Assembly (NCBI RefSeq): GCF_000003855.2
Contig: NW_003101680.1
Location: 3,970,144 to 4,034,143, forward strand
Direction: 5' to 3'
Length of the DNA: 64,000 nucleotides
Origin: Blastomyces gilchristii SLH14081
Taxonomy: Eukaryota; Ascomycota; Eurotiomycetes; Onygenales; Ajellomycetaceae
In this document: piece by piece, positions 48,184 through 59,266 of the stretch
Layout: every line of letters begins with the position of its first letter
Position numbering within the stretch: the stretch's first letter is position 1
The notes under the pieces: model-generated
What the model was told of the DNA's origin: nothing
The model's database searches: none
What the model saw: the letters and a program-made list of their open reading frames with translations, nothing else
Translations under genes and position numbers: made by a program

Positions 48184-48617
48184 TCATGATAATACATTCT
48201 GATGATTATTAGAAGATAAACAAGTCCTGATCACATTTCACAATGTATTACACTTACTGCTAACAAACTGCCTAGTATGAGTACTATAATGATGCTTGTT
48301 GTGAGAACAGAGAGCTATGGCCAGAAACATGTATGATGTGATAGATGAACAGATAGAAAGAGTTGAACAGAAGAAGAGGTAGAAATCTTGAATGATGACA
48401 GCATTTGATGATGATGAAGAAGATAATTGAAGGATGAAAAAAGTTAGTGAATGAGTGATGTAATATAGTGAAAGTTTCTTTATAAGGGCATACACAGAAC
48501 ACTAGCCGAATCAGAGATAGGCCACACAATTGTGAAATGCTAGTGGCGAGCTAATCCGCATGAAGCTAGGGTGTACAACATGGTCATGTGGGCGTGACTG
48601 AATCTGGTGGGGGAGGA

Positions 48618-48793
48618 TGTAGTTCAGAAGAATGTACGACCGTCGGATAATAACGCGGCCACTTCCGAACTAGCTTACGAGTGTAAAGAGGGCCATAGCG
48701 GCCACTAATTAATTTAGTGTACGATATTACAATATATAAGAAGCCGGCGTACGCCTGTAATCATACGCTGGCTTAAGCAACCTTTGAATCATA
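48618..48793 (+). repeat. Gypsy-3 3' LTR
   Basis: 176 bp. Begins TGTAGTTCAGAAGAATG (5' copy TGTGGTTCGGAAGAACG) and ends GAATCATA (5' copy GAATCACA). Inner CpG sites are largely kept. Confidence 0.93.
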
Positions 48794-49527
48794 ATACTTC
48801 AAGATCTGACTGAGTCTTTGATCTCTGCATAGTGAGATATATTAAATCTAGTTTTAATATCTTAATATTTAATAGATTCTGTAAGAGATTGAGAACAGTA
48901 ATACTAGATTTCTATTGAATTTGAGAATTAACTTTATATTGATATAATCATTGACAAAGTCTTCTATTTTGAGATATAAATAATCAGTTTCTCTATATCT
49001 CACTAATAATATTTATATTATTATATAGAAATAGACTTATATTCTTTATAATATCAAGACTCTGAAGAGAGAAAGTCTTGATAGAGAGTATACAGTAGTG
49101 TATATCTTAGCAGTTTCTATCTCATTCTTCTGTAGCAGTTAATACAAAAAAAAGATCTTAGAAATAGTTTTTTACTTCTCTTGAAAAAGTAAGATGTTTT
49201 TCTATGAATTTTATACAATATTCTTATAAAGAATTAAAAACAGAGCTGTTTTCTATTATAATTTCATATTCTTTTAAGTAAGAATTACTTTTTCAGTAAT
49301 TGAAGAGCTTTCATTAATACTTAATTTCTTTTTACACTCTTTATTAACTGATTTGAGTTGTATACTTATTGTGTGAGAAGAATTGAATGATTTAGAATAA
49401 AATTGAATAGTTTTAATCAATTTCTTTATAAAAAATTGATTTATTTTTTATCAGTTTTTCTCTCAAAAACTGTCATATTATCTGATTTATTATTAATTGA
49501 TATTATACTTTTTCTCACTGTATCTCA

Positions 49528-50602
49528 AAGGCCCGGTGGCGTAGTGGTTAACTACGCTACCATGAAGCCACAATTAGCGGCCTTCCCCCCGGGGAATGAA
49601 TGCTAAGAGGGGGCAGGTTCAAACCCTGTAAGAGTCATCTTAATCACAGCTTTCACTGTTAAGTTATAAAACAGTATCAGAGGCCCTCGGGTGCACTATA
49701 GCAAATCATTGTCAAGCTTAAGATGTTCATTTCAGAGGTTTCTGAGTGATAATTCTCACTGATCTTAGAATTAACAGTTCTTCAGATGCTTCAAGTTAGA
49801 TCAGTACTAAAGTAATTAAGGTCTAGAGTATCTGCAGAATAGTGAATCATTGTCAAGCTTAACTGACCAGATCTCATCTCTCTCACTCTAGACACTCACT
49901 TTCAGAGAATGAGATTTAAAAACTATCTGATTAGAACACTCTGAGCCTAGAAACAATCTAGATGAGATGAGACTTAGATACTCTTAATAGATAATTAGTG
50001 CAAGCAAGACTGTGACAGTCAATTGATAGACTGAAATACTGAGATTAACAGCTGAAAGATTAGAGACTTAACTAGAATTGAGTAGCTCTGATATTATTCT
50101 TAGTGAGAATCTCACTTATGAATAAGCTAGTTACAGAAGCTAGCTGAGTGATGACTCTTTAAAGAAAATAATAATCTCTGAAGCAGGCCTGAGAGAACAG
50201 AGACAGTGATCAGTTATATAGAATGTTAAAATATGTATATAGCTTAAGATATAAACTGTAGAGATCTTATTCTATAACTCTCTTTACTTTATCTTTTTCT
50301 TTTAATTTCTTTCTATCTATCTATTTAATGTGTCTATCTTTAAGACTGTGTTCTCTTTTCCTTTGTCATGATATTATCAAATGATTTCAAAGTATTAGAA
50401 GATGTTAAAATACTGTAATTTATAAATAGTTTTTGTATTCTGAGCTGGAATTTTCTGATTTTACATGTCTGAAATTGATAAATGTATAATACTTAACTTT
50501 ACAGATATAGAAAAACCTCTGAGAACTAAAAGTTCTCAGGTAGATGTCATAGCCTCTGACTGCATACATCTATAATTGAAGAATAATAATAATAATAATA
50601 AT
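49528..50602 (+). mobile_element. SINE-B: long tRNA-headed element with a LINE-derived 3' end
   Basis: About 1,075 bp with TSD ACTGTATCTCA (49517-49527 and 50603-50613). LINE copy 2 has the uninterrupted site at 53430-53445. The head 49530-49630 has A box TGGCGTAGTGG (49537-49547) and B box GGTTCAAACCC (49616-49626). The body contains two copies of AATCATTGTCAAGCTTAA (about 49705 and 49847). From about 50280 to the (AAT)n tail it matches the LINE 3' end (59319-59634) at roughly 93%. No ORF. Such a 3' match is the usual sign that a SINE uses a LINE's reverse transcriptase. Confidence 0.92.
49537..49626 (+). promoter_or_regulatory. RNA polymerase III internal promoter of SINE-B
   Basis: A box at 49537-49547 and B box at 49616-49626, 68 bases apart. 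This is wider than in a minimal tRNA because of the inserted CCTTCCCCCCGGGG stem-like stretch. Confidence 0.75.
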
Positions 50603-50885
50603 ACTGTATCTCATGAAAGAGATTGTAAAGATTTTATTGATTTATCTTAAAAATCAATTTTAGTTTATTAAATTCTCTTTAAAAATCTAATCTAGTTACT
50701 GAACTAGTGTGAAAAAAATCAGATATTTTATACACAAAAGTCTTTTATTCTTCTTTTGAAATAGTCTGATCAACTTTTCAATTAAAAACAGACTTAGAAA
50801 TCTCTTAATTGAAACAGTCTGATCAACTTTTCAAAAGAGTTTAATAAATATCTCAATTGAAACAGTCTGATCAACTTTTCATTGA

Positions 50886-52000
50886 GTGAGAATAATAAGT
50901 TTAAAAATACACTCAGTTAATGTAGAAAAAGATGCTTTCTCAAATACTATTTCTGAGATTGAAATTCTGAAGAGAAGAAAGAAAGAAGAAATAGAAAAAC
51001 AACAAGTTCTTAAAATACAGAAACTTGAAAAAGTAAACAAGATTCTTGAAAAGCAGTGTTTAAGTGAGATAAATGAAGAAGTTCTGTTAATTCTTCATAC
51101 TCAGACTAGATAACTACAGAAGATAATCAAGTTCAAACTTAGAATTTTAAACACAGTTCAAAAAACATTGAAAATTTCTAGTACAATCACTGATTCTTCA
51201 TCTTACTCTTCTTCTTTTTTTTCTACTTCTTCTTCTTCTTTAAATCAGAAGAAAATATATGCTCAAGCAGCTGAATCTGCTATCTCTAAATCTGCTATCT
51301 CAAAATCTGCTTAAAATCCTGAGAAAACTGAGAAGAATACTGCTCATACTTCTATTCATAGAAAAGTGAAAAAGAAAATATAAAAAGAGAAAAACTTTCA
51401 AATCTTCAGAAATAGAAGACTTATTCTCAAAGTTTTAAATCAGAATATTCTGCAAAGAAACAAGCTAAACTCAAATCTCATTTTTAGAATCAGAAATGAA
51501 ATTAATCAGCAGTTCTTTTCTCAGTTAATAACTGATATTAAAGTTCAAAAATGAGTTATAGCTTTAATTAAGTCATTATTCTTTGAAAACTTCATCATTC
51601 TGAATACAATGTCTGAATTCAGTGCTGAATTCCTTATTCAGAATAAGAATCTCTGAAAATCAGCAGTAGAATCTTTACTAAACATAATAATTCTATCTGA
51701 GAGAGATGAAAAGTGAGATAAATTCAATCTTTATAATATTTCAGTTGAAATTTTTGACTGTGAAGAAGAAATACTACTTCTTAAAAATAAATTGAAAGAA
51801 TACAACTCTATTTAACTGAGAAAAGAGCCTGTATGACTAAATTCAATTGAGTTCAGATAAAGCAGAAGAAATGTCTCTGTTCTAGTATATATAAAAACAC
51901 TTAAACAGTTAAAGATCTCTGAAGTAAGAGTAGCAGATTTGAAAATGAGAGTTCATGAATACAAAGACTCAAGAATGAATCTCAAAGCTCAAATACAGTG
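50886..52000 (+). pseudogene. LINE copy 1 ORF1 (inactivated, split by LINE copy 2)
   Basis: Same frame as ORF1 of copy 2. It opens with GTG (RIISLKIHSVNVEKDAF), followed by a charged coiled-coil-like region (RRKKEEIEKQQVL), then repeated stops. The C-terminal zinc knuckles are beyond the inserted LINE, at 59648-60131 (CSKYKEKY-like, Cys partly lost). Differences from copy 2 are mainly CA-to-TA and CT-to-TT on either strand, so this copy is more mutated. The product would be the RNA-binding chaperone of the element. Confidence 0.8.
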
Positions 52001-52012
52001 TTTAAACTGTCA

Positions 52013-53663
52013 GGCAGAAGAATGAGATAGACATTGGAGACAATCAACCGCTTCACCACGAACTCGCTCGATTTTTCGAATAAGAACCCGCCGATAGATC
52101 CATCGAAAAGCCCTCGATCATACGAACATTCTGACCGCATCGCCGACCGCATACCCTGTGTGGTGGTGGAGTTATCCAGCCAAACGTGAACCGGACGTTG
52201 TTCGAAACTCCTGTGTGGGATTATCCCCCATTCTCCCCTACCACACCACAACCCCGGGCCAAAGTGCCATACAAATTGTAAGGTGAAGAGACCTAGCCAT
52301 ATGCACCAATCTTCTCGATTTTGGAAGATCCCCGATCTGTAGTTGTGGAGATATCCCGAGGAGCGACCTCCGCGAAAACCCTGTCCATCTTTGATGTTCC
52401 AAAACACCAACGCCAAGTCTCACCCTTGTACCGCCCTTCCCAATCTGGCCCATCCCCGGCAGAAAAATACAAAAAGATACCTCAGTGATAATATCAAGCA
52501 CATAATCAACGAACTCTTCTGAAGTGCAACCTCCACGGTCTGTTGTCAGTGTATCTAGACTTCAACACCAAGTCTCACCCTTGTACTACCCCTCTCAATC
52601 TGGCCCATCCCGGACAGAACAATACAAAAAGATACCTTGGCAACAGCATTCAATACATAACCAGTGAACAATGAGTCAACAGCACATCAACAACTATAAA
52701 ATCAGTATACTTCAAGGTCTGACTGAGCCTTTGATCCCTGCACAGTGAGATATATTAAATCTAGCTTTAATATCTTAATATTCAATAGATTCTGCAAGAG
52801 ATTGAGAACAGCAACACTAGATATCTATTGAATTTGAGAATTAACTCTATATTGATATAATCATTGACAAAGTCTTCTATTTTGAGATATAAATAACCAG
52901 TTCTTCTACATCTCACTGACAATATTTATATTATTATATAGAAACAGACTTATATTCTCTATAATATCAAGACTCTGAAGAGGGAAAGTCTTGATAAAGA
53001 ATATACAGTAGTGTATATCTTAGCAGTTTCTATCTCATTCTTCTGCAGCAGTTAATGCAAAAAAAAGATCTTAGAAATAGTTTTTTACTTCTCTTGAAAA
53101 AGTAAGATGTTTTTCTCTGAATTTTATACAATATTCTTACAAAGAATAAAAAACAGAGCTGTTTTCTGTCATAATTTCATATTCTTTTAAGTAAGAATTA
53201 TTTTTCAGTGGCTGAAGAGCTTTTATTAATACTTAATTCTTTTTTACACTCTTTATTAACTGATTTGAGTTGCACACTTGTTGTGTGAGAAGAATTGAAT
53301 GATTTAGAATAAAATTGAATAGTTTTAATTAATTTCTCTGCAAAAAATTGATTTATTTTTTGTCAGTTTTTCTCTTAAAAACTGTTATATTATCTGATTC
53401 ATTATCAATTGATATCATACTCTTTCTCACTGTATCTCAAGAAAGAGATTGTAAAGATTTTATTGATTTATCTCAAAAATCAATTTTAGTTTATTAGATT
53501 CTCTTCAAAAATCTAATCTAGTTACTGAACTAGTGTGAAAAAAATCAGGTATTTTATACACAAAAGTCTTTTATTCTTCTTTTGAAACAGTCTGATCAAC
53601 TTTTCAATTGAAAACAGACTTAGAAATATCTCAATTGAAACAGTCTGATCAACTTTTCATTGA
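52013..53663 (+). promoter_or_regulatory. LINE copy 2 5' UTR with tandem monomers
   Basis: 52030-52480 keeps many CG and CC sites (CACGAACTCGCTCG, CGCCGACCGC). Two tandem units with period about 155 bp are marked by CCAAGTCTCACCCTTGTAC at 52413 and 52568, each followed by CAATCTGGCCCATCCC and AATACAAAAAGATACC. Such monomers commonly act as internal promoters in LINEs. From 52700 on the leader is AT-rich, with three copies of CAGTCTGATCAACTTTTC-like motif close to ORF1 (53587, 53640 and near). No protein is assigned. Confidence 0.7.
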
Positions 53664-55274
53664 GTGAGAATAATAAGTTCAAAAATACACTCAGTTGATG
53701 TGGAAAAAGATGCTTTCTCAAGTGCTATTTCTGAGATTGAAATTCTGAAGAGAAGAAAGAAAGAAGAAATAGAGAAACAACAAGTTCTTGAAATACAGAA
53801 ACTTGAAAAAGTAAGCAAGATTCTTGAAAAGCAGTGTCTGAGTGAGATGAATGAAGAAGTTCTGTTAATTCTTCATGCTCAGGCTAGACAACTACAGAAG
53901 ATGATCAAGTTCAAACTTGAAATCTCAAACACAGTTCAAAAAACATTGAAAATTTCTTATACAATCACTGACTCTTTATCTTGCTCTTCTTTCTTTTTTC
54001 CTACTACTTCTTCTTCTTTGAATCAGAAGAAAACATGTACTCAAGCAGCTGAATCTGCTATCTCTAAACCTGCTGTCTCAAAACCTGCTCAAAATCCTGA
54101 GAAAACTGAGAAGAATACTGTTCATATCTCTATTCATAGAAAAGTGAAAAAGAAAATGTAAAAAGAGAAAAACTTTCAAATCTTCAGAAATAGAAGACTT
54201 ATTCTCAAAGTCTCAAATCAGAACATTCTGTAAAGAAATGAGCTAAACTCAAATCTTATTTTCAGAATCAGAAATGAAATTAATCAGCAGTTCTTTTCTC
54301 AGTTAATGACTGATATTAAAGTTCAAAAACTAGTTATAGCTTTAATTAAGTTATTATTCTTTGAAAACTCCATCATTCTGACTACAATGTCTGAATTCAG
54401 TGCTGAATTCCTTATTCAGAATGAGAATCTCTGAAAGTCAGCAGCAGAATCTTTGCTAAACACAACAATTCTATCTGAGAGAGATGAAAAGTGAGACAAA
54501 TTCATTCTTCATGATATTTCAGTTGAAATTTTTGACTATGAAGAAGAAATACTACTTCTTAAAAATGAATTGAAAGAATATAACTCTATTCAACTGAGAA
54601 AGAAGCCTGTATAACTAAATTCAATTAAGTTCAGACAAAGCAGGAGAAATGCCTCTGTTCTAGTATATATAAAAACACTTGAACAGTCAAAGATCTCTGA
54701 AGTAAGAGTAGCAGATTTGAAAATGAGAGTTCATGAATACAAAGACTCAAGAATGAATCTCAAAGCTCAAATACAGTGTTCAAACTGTCAAAGATATGAA
54801 TACTTTGCAATCTCATGTTTTAGAGACTCAAAATGTGCATTCTGTGCCAGAGATCACAAAACTAGTGAGCATAAATATGAAACATGCTCAAAAAGAGATG
54901 AAATATGTCAACACACTCTGCTTAAGTGCTCTAATTATAAAGAAAAACATGCATCTAGCTCAAAAGAATGTATGTTTGCTTCTAGAACTCAAAAGAACTG
55001 AAGAAAAGATGAAGCTCAAAGTCAATCTAGAACTGAAGAGAAGAGTTCAGCCAGTAGACTTACAACTGCAAGCTTAAAAAGAAGAAACTCTCAACTATCT
55101 AAATCTTCAAACTTCAATTCTCTCACTAAATATAAACAGAATTTGAATTCTCAAACTCCTGTTAAGATTAGAGAATTGAGAAATGACTCTGATGATAAAC
55201 TACATATAATGCAAGCAGTTGAGATCCCTACTTTTCAAAATAGTTATAATCTACTATCTGATGATAGTGACTAG
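53664..55274 (+). pseudogene. LINE copy 2 ORF1: zinc-knuckle RNA-binding protein (inactivated)
   Basis: One frame of 537 codons to TAG 55272-55274 with about seven internal stops. There is no ATG at the 5' end; the open part begins with GTG 53664 just after a TGA, so the true start may be upstream. N-terminal coiled-coil-like region (SEIEILKRRKKEEIEKQQ), then a Ser/Thr/Pro-rich linker with AAESAISKPAVSKPAQNPEK. The C-terminal part (54717-55001) has three Cys clusters: CSNCQRYEYFAISC (His replaced by Tyr), CAFCARDHKTSEHKYETC and CSNYKEKHASSSKEC, the CCHC series usual for Tad/I ORF1. It would coat the element RNA. ORF2 starts 29 bases after its stop. Confidence 0.87.
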
Positions 55275-55303
55275 ATCCTACTCTATCTCTACTCTCTTTT
55301 AGT

Positions 55304-58300
55304 ATGAATATACAACAAAAATAATAAAAAAAGTTTAAAAACTCTTCAAAAATCACATTTATTTAAAATAATGTGAATAGAAACTCAAATTGTATTTATT
55401 CTTGTCTTCAAATTGTATTTGAATAAAAAGTTGATTTTATACTACTTCAGGAACTGAATTTTGATGCTGAGCAAAATTACATCATTTCTCATTCAAGCTA
55501 CTACTGCTTTCTATCTCAAAAGTCTGAGATAAAGTCAAGAGTAGTGATCTATGAAAGAAAGAGATCAAGATATCAATTTAATCTAAGATTTGATATCATG
55601 TCTAACCCTGATATTCTGGTGAGTGATATTATAGATAAAGAAAATGAGTTTGATACTATACAGCTTATAAATATCTATAATGAAAAGTCATTGAAGAAAA
55701 ATAACAATATCTGAATAATTGATAGAGGATTTCTGAACATAACTTCATTAAGAAACTCTATAATTGTAGAAGATTTCAATACACATCATCTCTGATGAAA
55801 TTCAGAATGCAAGAGAGCAGTGAGAGCTGATAATCTGATTGAATGAATCTTTGAGCATTCAATAGATTTGATTAATAAGTCTGATCAACAAACATTCTTT
55901 AGAAAAGACATGCAACAGAAGTCTATTATAGATCTAATCTTCATGTCACAAAATCTAATGAAAAGAAGACTTGTAAACTGATTTATTAATTCAAATGAGA
56001 CATCAGAATCAGGTCATGAGATTATTCAATTTAATATTAAACTGAGTGAAAAACAAATGAGTGAAAATCCTCTTCTCTCTAATCAGTATAACTTTGAAAA
56101 AGCTGATTGAAAAGCAGTTGAAGAAAGCATAAAACTGTTAAAATCTGAAAGACAGAATGAGCTATATTGAAATTCTGATCAAGATATCTCAAATAAAATG
56201 CTTGAGAATAGAGTGAAGCTTATTACATCTATTATTCTAACAAGTGTTAGAGATAATATTTCAAAGAGAAAATCTTCTGAGTATTCAAAACCTTGATGAA
56301 ATGAGAATATCTTATCTAAAAGAAAAGAATTAGCTACTGCTAAAAGAGAGTGAAAGAATGATATAATATCTGATAAAGAGTTCAAAGCTGTCAGAAATGA
56401 ATATTTTTCAGATATTAAAAGAGCTAAAACAGACTGCTGGAATAAATTTCTTGAAGAAGCATAAGAAAAGAAAGTTTTTAAAGCTTTTAACTATACTAAA
56501 ACAAGAAGTGTAGCAAAACTTCCAGTCTTAGAATATGAGTTTCAGAATGAATCATATACAGCAAACTCTTTTGAGAAAAAATATCAAGCTTTCATGAGAA
56601 TTCTCTTTCAGAACTCACCAGATTCAGATTCAGATTCAGAGAAAGAGAATATATCACTTCTCAACTATATTGATAAAAATGACTGAGAATGGCCTGATCT
56701 TATATAAGATGAATTAGAGTCAGCTATCTTCTCAAGTTCTGTTAAAACTGCTGCAGATCCTGATTCAATTAATCACTTGATTATTCAAAATACATATTTC
56801 TACTTAAAGAATGAATATTTTGAGCTCTTTTTCAATCTCTTGAAAAATGAATATCATTCTGAATGCTGAAGAGAAGCCACTGGAGTGATTCTTACAAAAC
56901 CTAATAGAAAAACTTCAATTTCTAAGTTATATAGAGTAATATCTCTATTGAACTGTCTAGAAAAGGTTTTAGAAAAGATAATAGCTACTCAACTATCTTT
57001 TATAAGCTCTATAAGTGATTCTCTTTTATTCAGTGAATAAATGAGAGATAGAAAACAGTGTTCTGCAATTGACACTGTTCTCTCAGTTGTTCATGATATT
57101 CAAATAACAAAGTATGAGAGTCTGGTCTCAACTGCAGTTTTTATTGATATAAAAGAAGCATTTGATCATGTTTCAAAGTCAAAGTTAATTCAGACATTGA
57201 AGATATTAAAACTGCCACTTTCTCTAATAAAATGAGTTAACTGTTTTATATCTAAAAGAATTATATAACTCTTCTTTGATGGAATGAAATAAGACAAGAC
57301 TGAGATAAAAATAGAAGTATCACAGAAATCTTCAATCTCACTCATTTTATTTGTAATATACACTGCATATCTATTCAAAAATAGAAATATGAGAATAGTG
57401 CAATCTCTGAGTTATATAAATGATATTGATCTAGTCTACAGCTCAAAAACTATCAAAGAGAATTTGAAAGTAATTGAAGAAGCTGCAAAGAAAATCTTTG
57501 TTAGAGCAGATATCAATTAAATTCAATTTGATATGAATAAAACTGAGTTAATTCATTTCTTTTCTAGATTCAATAAGAAAGAACTATCTCTAACTCTTTT
57601 AAATAGAGAGATTAAACTCAGTGTAAATATCAAATGATTAGAAGTATGATTAAACTTCAAGTTGAATTTTAAATATCACATACAACAAAGAACTGTCAAG
57701 GCAGAAAGACTATTGAATAACATAATCAGACTATCAAATGCAGAGAGAGGTCTATTCTTCCAGGCTATGAGACAGTTATATATAGCCTGTATTACATCAG
57801 TAGCTGATTATAAAGTTCAAGTTTGATGAAATAATCAAGAGAATTTCACTGAACTCTTTCAAAGTCTGTAAAACAGAGCCTTGAGAAGAATTCTGAGAGT
57901 ATTCAAATCATCTTCTATCAAAGCAATGGAAATTGAAGCTTCAATTCCTTCTCCTGTTATTAGATTTGAAAACATCTGTATGAACTATACTCTGAGAGTT
58001 GTAAAGATGAGCTTAAATCATATAATCAGAGAAAGAGTCTCTTCTTCATTTCCATCAATTAACTCTGGAAATGAACTGGATTGAAATAGATTTCTTGATT
58101 GAAATGAAAATAATTCTTCAAAGAAAATGCCTTCTCAACTGTACAGAATATGCTCTCTGATTAAAAATCAATTTTCTTCTTTAAATGTTGAAAAAGTTGA
58201 TCATGAGAAGTTATCTCTCTAGAGAGAAAAGCTTGAATCTCTTATAGACTTACAAATAAGTGAACTATCAAAAGAGAAAGAATATGAACAGCATTTGAAG

Positions 58301-59266
58301 AGAATTTCTATAATCAATATAAAAGACTCTATTCTGATTTATTCAGATGACTCAAAAAATGAGAACTTGAATAGATTAGATACAGGCATTGCTTATACTG
58401 AAGATAATATTAATTTTATCTCAGATTTCTGAAATCTAGGCTGTGAATGTGAAGTCTTTGATGCTGAACTATTTGTAATAGTGAAAGCTTTTAAACTCAT
58501 TGAAATAAAATCTCATAAAAGAGGAAATTATTTGAAAGAGACATGAATATTCTCTGATAGTCAAGCTACTTTAAAAAGACTTAGAAATAGTCAGATTCAT
58601 AATGATCAAATGAATCTTGAACTGATCTTAAACTCTGTTTTGAAAATTCAAAAGAGAAGAACATTAAAGCTGATAATTCATCTGCACTGAGTTCCTGCTC
58701 ATATGAATATTCATGACAATGAATTGGCTGATTCAGCTGCAAAAAAGGGTGCAGAATTAAGCAGATCTATTCAAAAAATTATGTTCTGATCTTTTATAAA
58801 GAGAAAAATAAAAGAATCTTGTTTAGACAAGTGAAATGAAAGCTGGCAGAAACAAAAGAAGAGTATACATTATTCAAGATTTGAAACAAAACCCAAGTGA
58901 AAATCTTATTCAATTAAATATAAAAAGAAAATATTCTCATCTATAATACAGCTGAAACTAGAACATGACTATTTCAAATCTCATATACAAAGATTTAATG
59001 ATAGATTTGACTCAATAGAATGCTCATTCTGCAATACAAATGAGAATCCTGAGCATATTGTAATGCACTGTGCATTATACAATAGTCTCAGAGCCAGATT
59101 GAAAGAGAAGTATGATCTAAATCAATTAAATATGAGATTCTTATTCTCAACTGAGACAGGAATTAAATACTTAATAGACTTTCTATCAGAAACTCAAGCA
59201 GCTACAAGAAAATGGCTAAATTCAGAATTATCTGAATATGAAGAGAAGGAAAGCAACCAGATATAG
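55304..59266 (+). pseudogene. LINE copy 2 ORF2: endonuclease, RT, RNase H (inactivated)
   Basis: ATG 55304 to TAG 59264-59266, 1,321 codons in one frame with many stops (several TGA at Trp). Endonuclease 55430-56010: LLQELNFDAE carries the catalytic Glu; RVVIYERK, IQLINIYN, VEDFNTHH (GDFN expected). RT 56870-57480: VILTKPNRKTSISKLYRVIS, RDRKQCSAIDTVLSVVHDIQ, TAVFIDIKEAFDHVSKSKL, and catalytic SYINDIDLVYSS (Y-x-DD expected). RNase H 58310-58760: LIYSDDSKNENL, DAELFVIVKAF, IFSDSQATLKRL, NELADSAAKKG. C-terminal zinc knuckle 59020-59070: CSFCNTNENPEHIVMHC. It would nick target DNA and prime reverse transcription there. Confidence 0.93.

Larger units (their letters stand above)
45601..48617. other. 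Gypsy-3 long 3' region with open antisense frames
   Basis: About 3 kb (2.6 kb without the SINE) between pol and the 3' LTR. On the plus strand there is no convincing continuation of pol. On the minus strand there are longer open frames than elsewhere (47647-48183, 46226-46520). The last 130 bases (48486-48617) are GC-richer (CTAGTGGCGAGCTAATCCGC). It may be a downstream or captured gene, or simply non-coding. Confidence 0.5.
40183..48793 (+). mobile_element. Gypsy-3: complete Ty3/gypsy LTR retrotransposon
   Basis: 8611 bp with 176-bp LTRs (40183-40358 and 48618-48793) beginning TGTGGTTCGGAAGAACG and ending TTTGAATCACA. The TSD is 4 bp, ATAC (40179-40182 and 48794-48797), and the empty site is visible in LINE copy 2. 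The purine tract GGTGGGGGAGGA lies at 48606-48617. Gag and pol are on the plus strand, followed by about 3 kb of extra sequence that includes a SINE (46525-46897) and open antisense frames. Confidence 0.94.
48794..52012 (+). mobile_element. LINE copy 1, segment 2 (rest of 5' UTR and ORF1)
   Basis: Aligns with LINE copy 2 from 52712 to 54790, apart from the SINE-B insertion (49528-50613). It contains the 5' UTR (48794-50885, minus the SINE) and most of ORF1. It is cut at 52012 by LINE copy 2, whose TSD GTTTAAACTGTCA is at 52000-52012 and 59635-59647. Confidence 0.92.

Noticed and set aside
51982..52416. 144-codon antisense ORF over the LINE 5' UTR (also 52238-52501 and 39442-39660)
   Set aside because: It crosses the junction between LINE copy 1 and copy 2 and has no shared protein in LINE copy 1's 5' UTR beyond DNA identity; it is open because this GC-richer region is little mutated.
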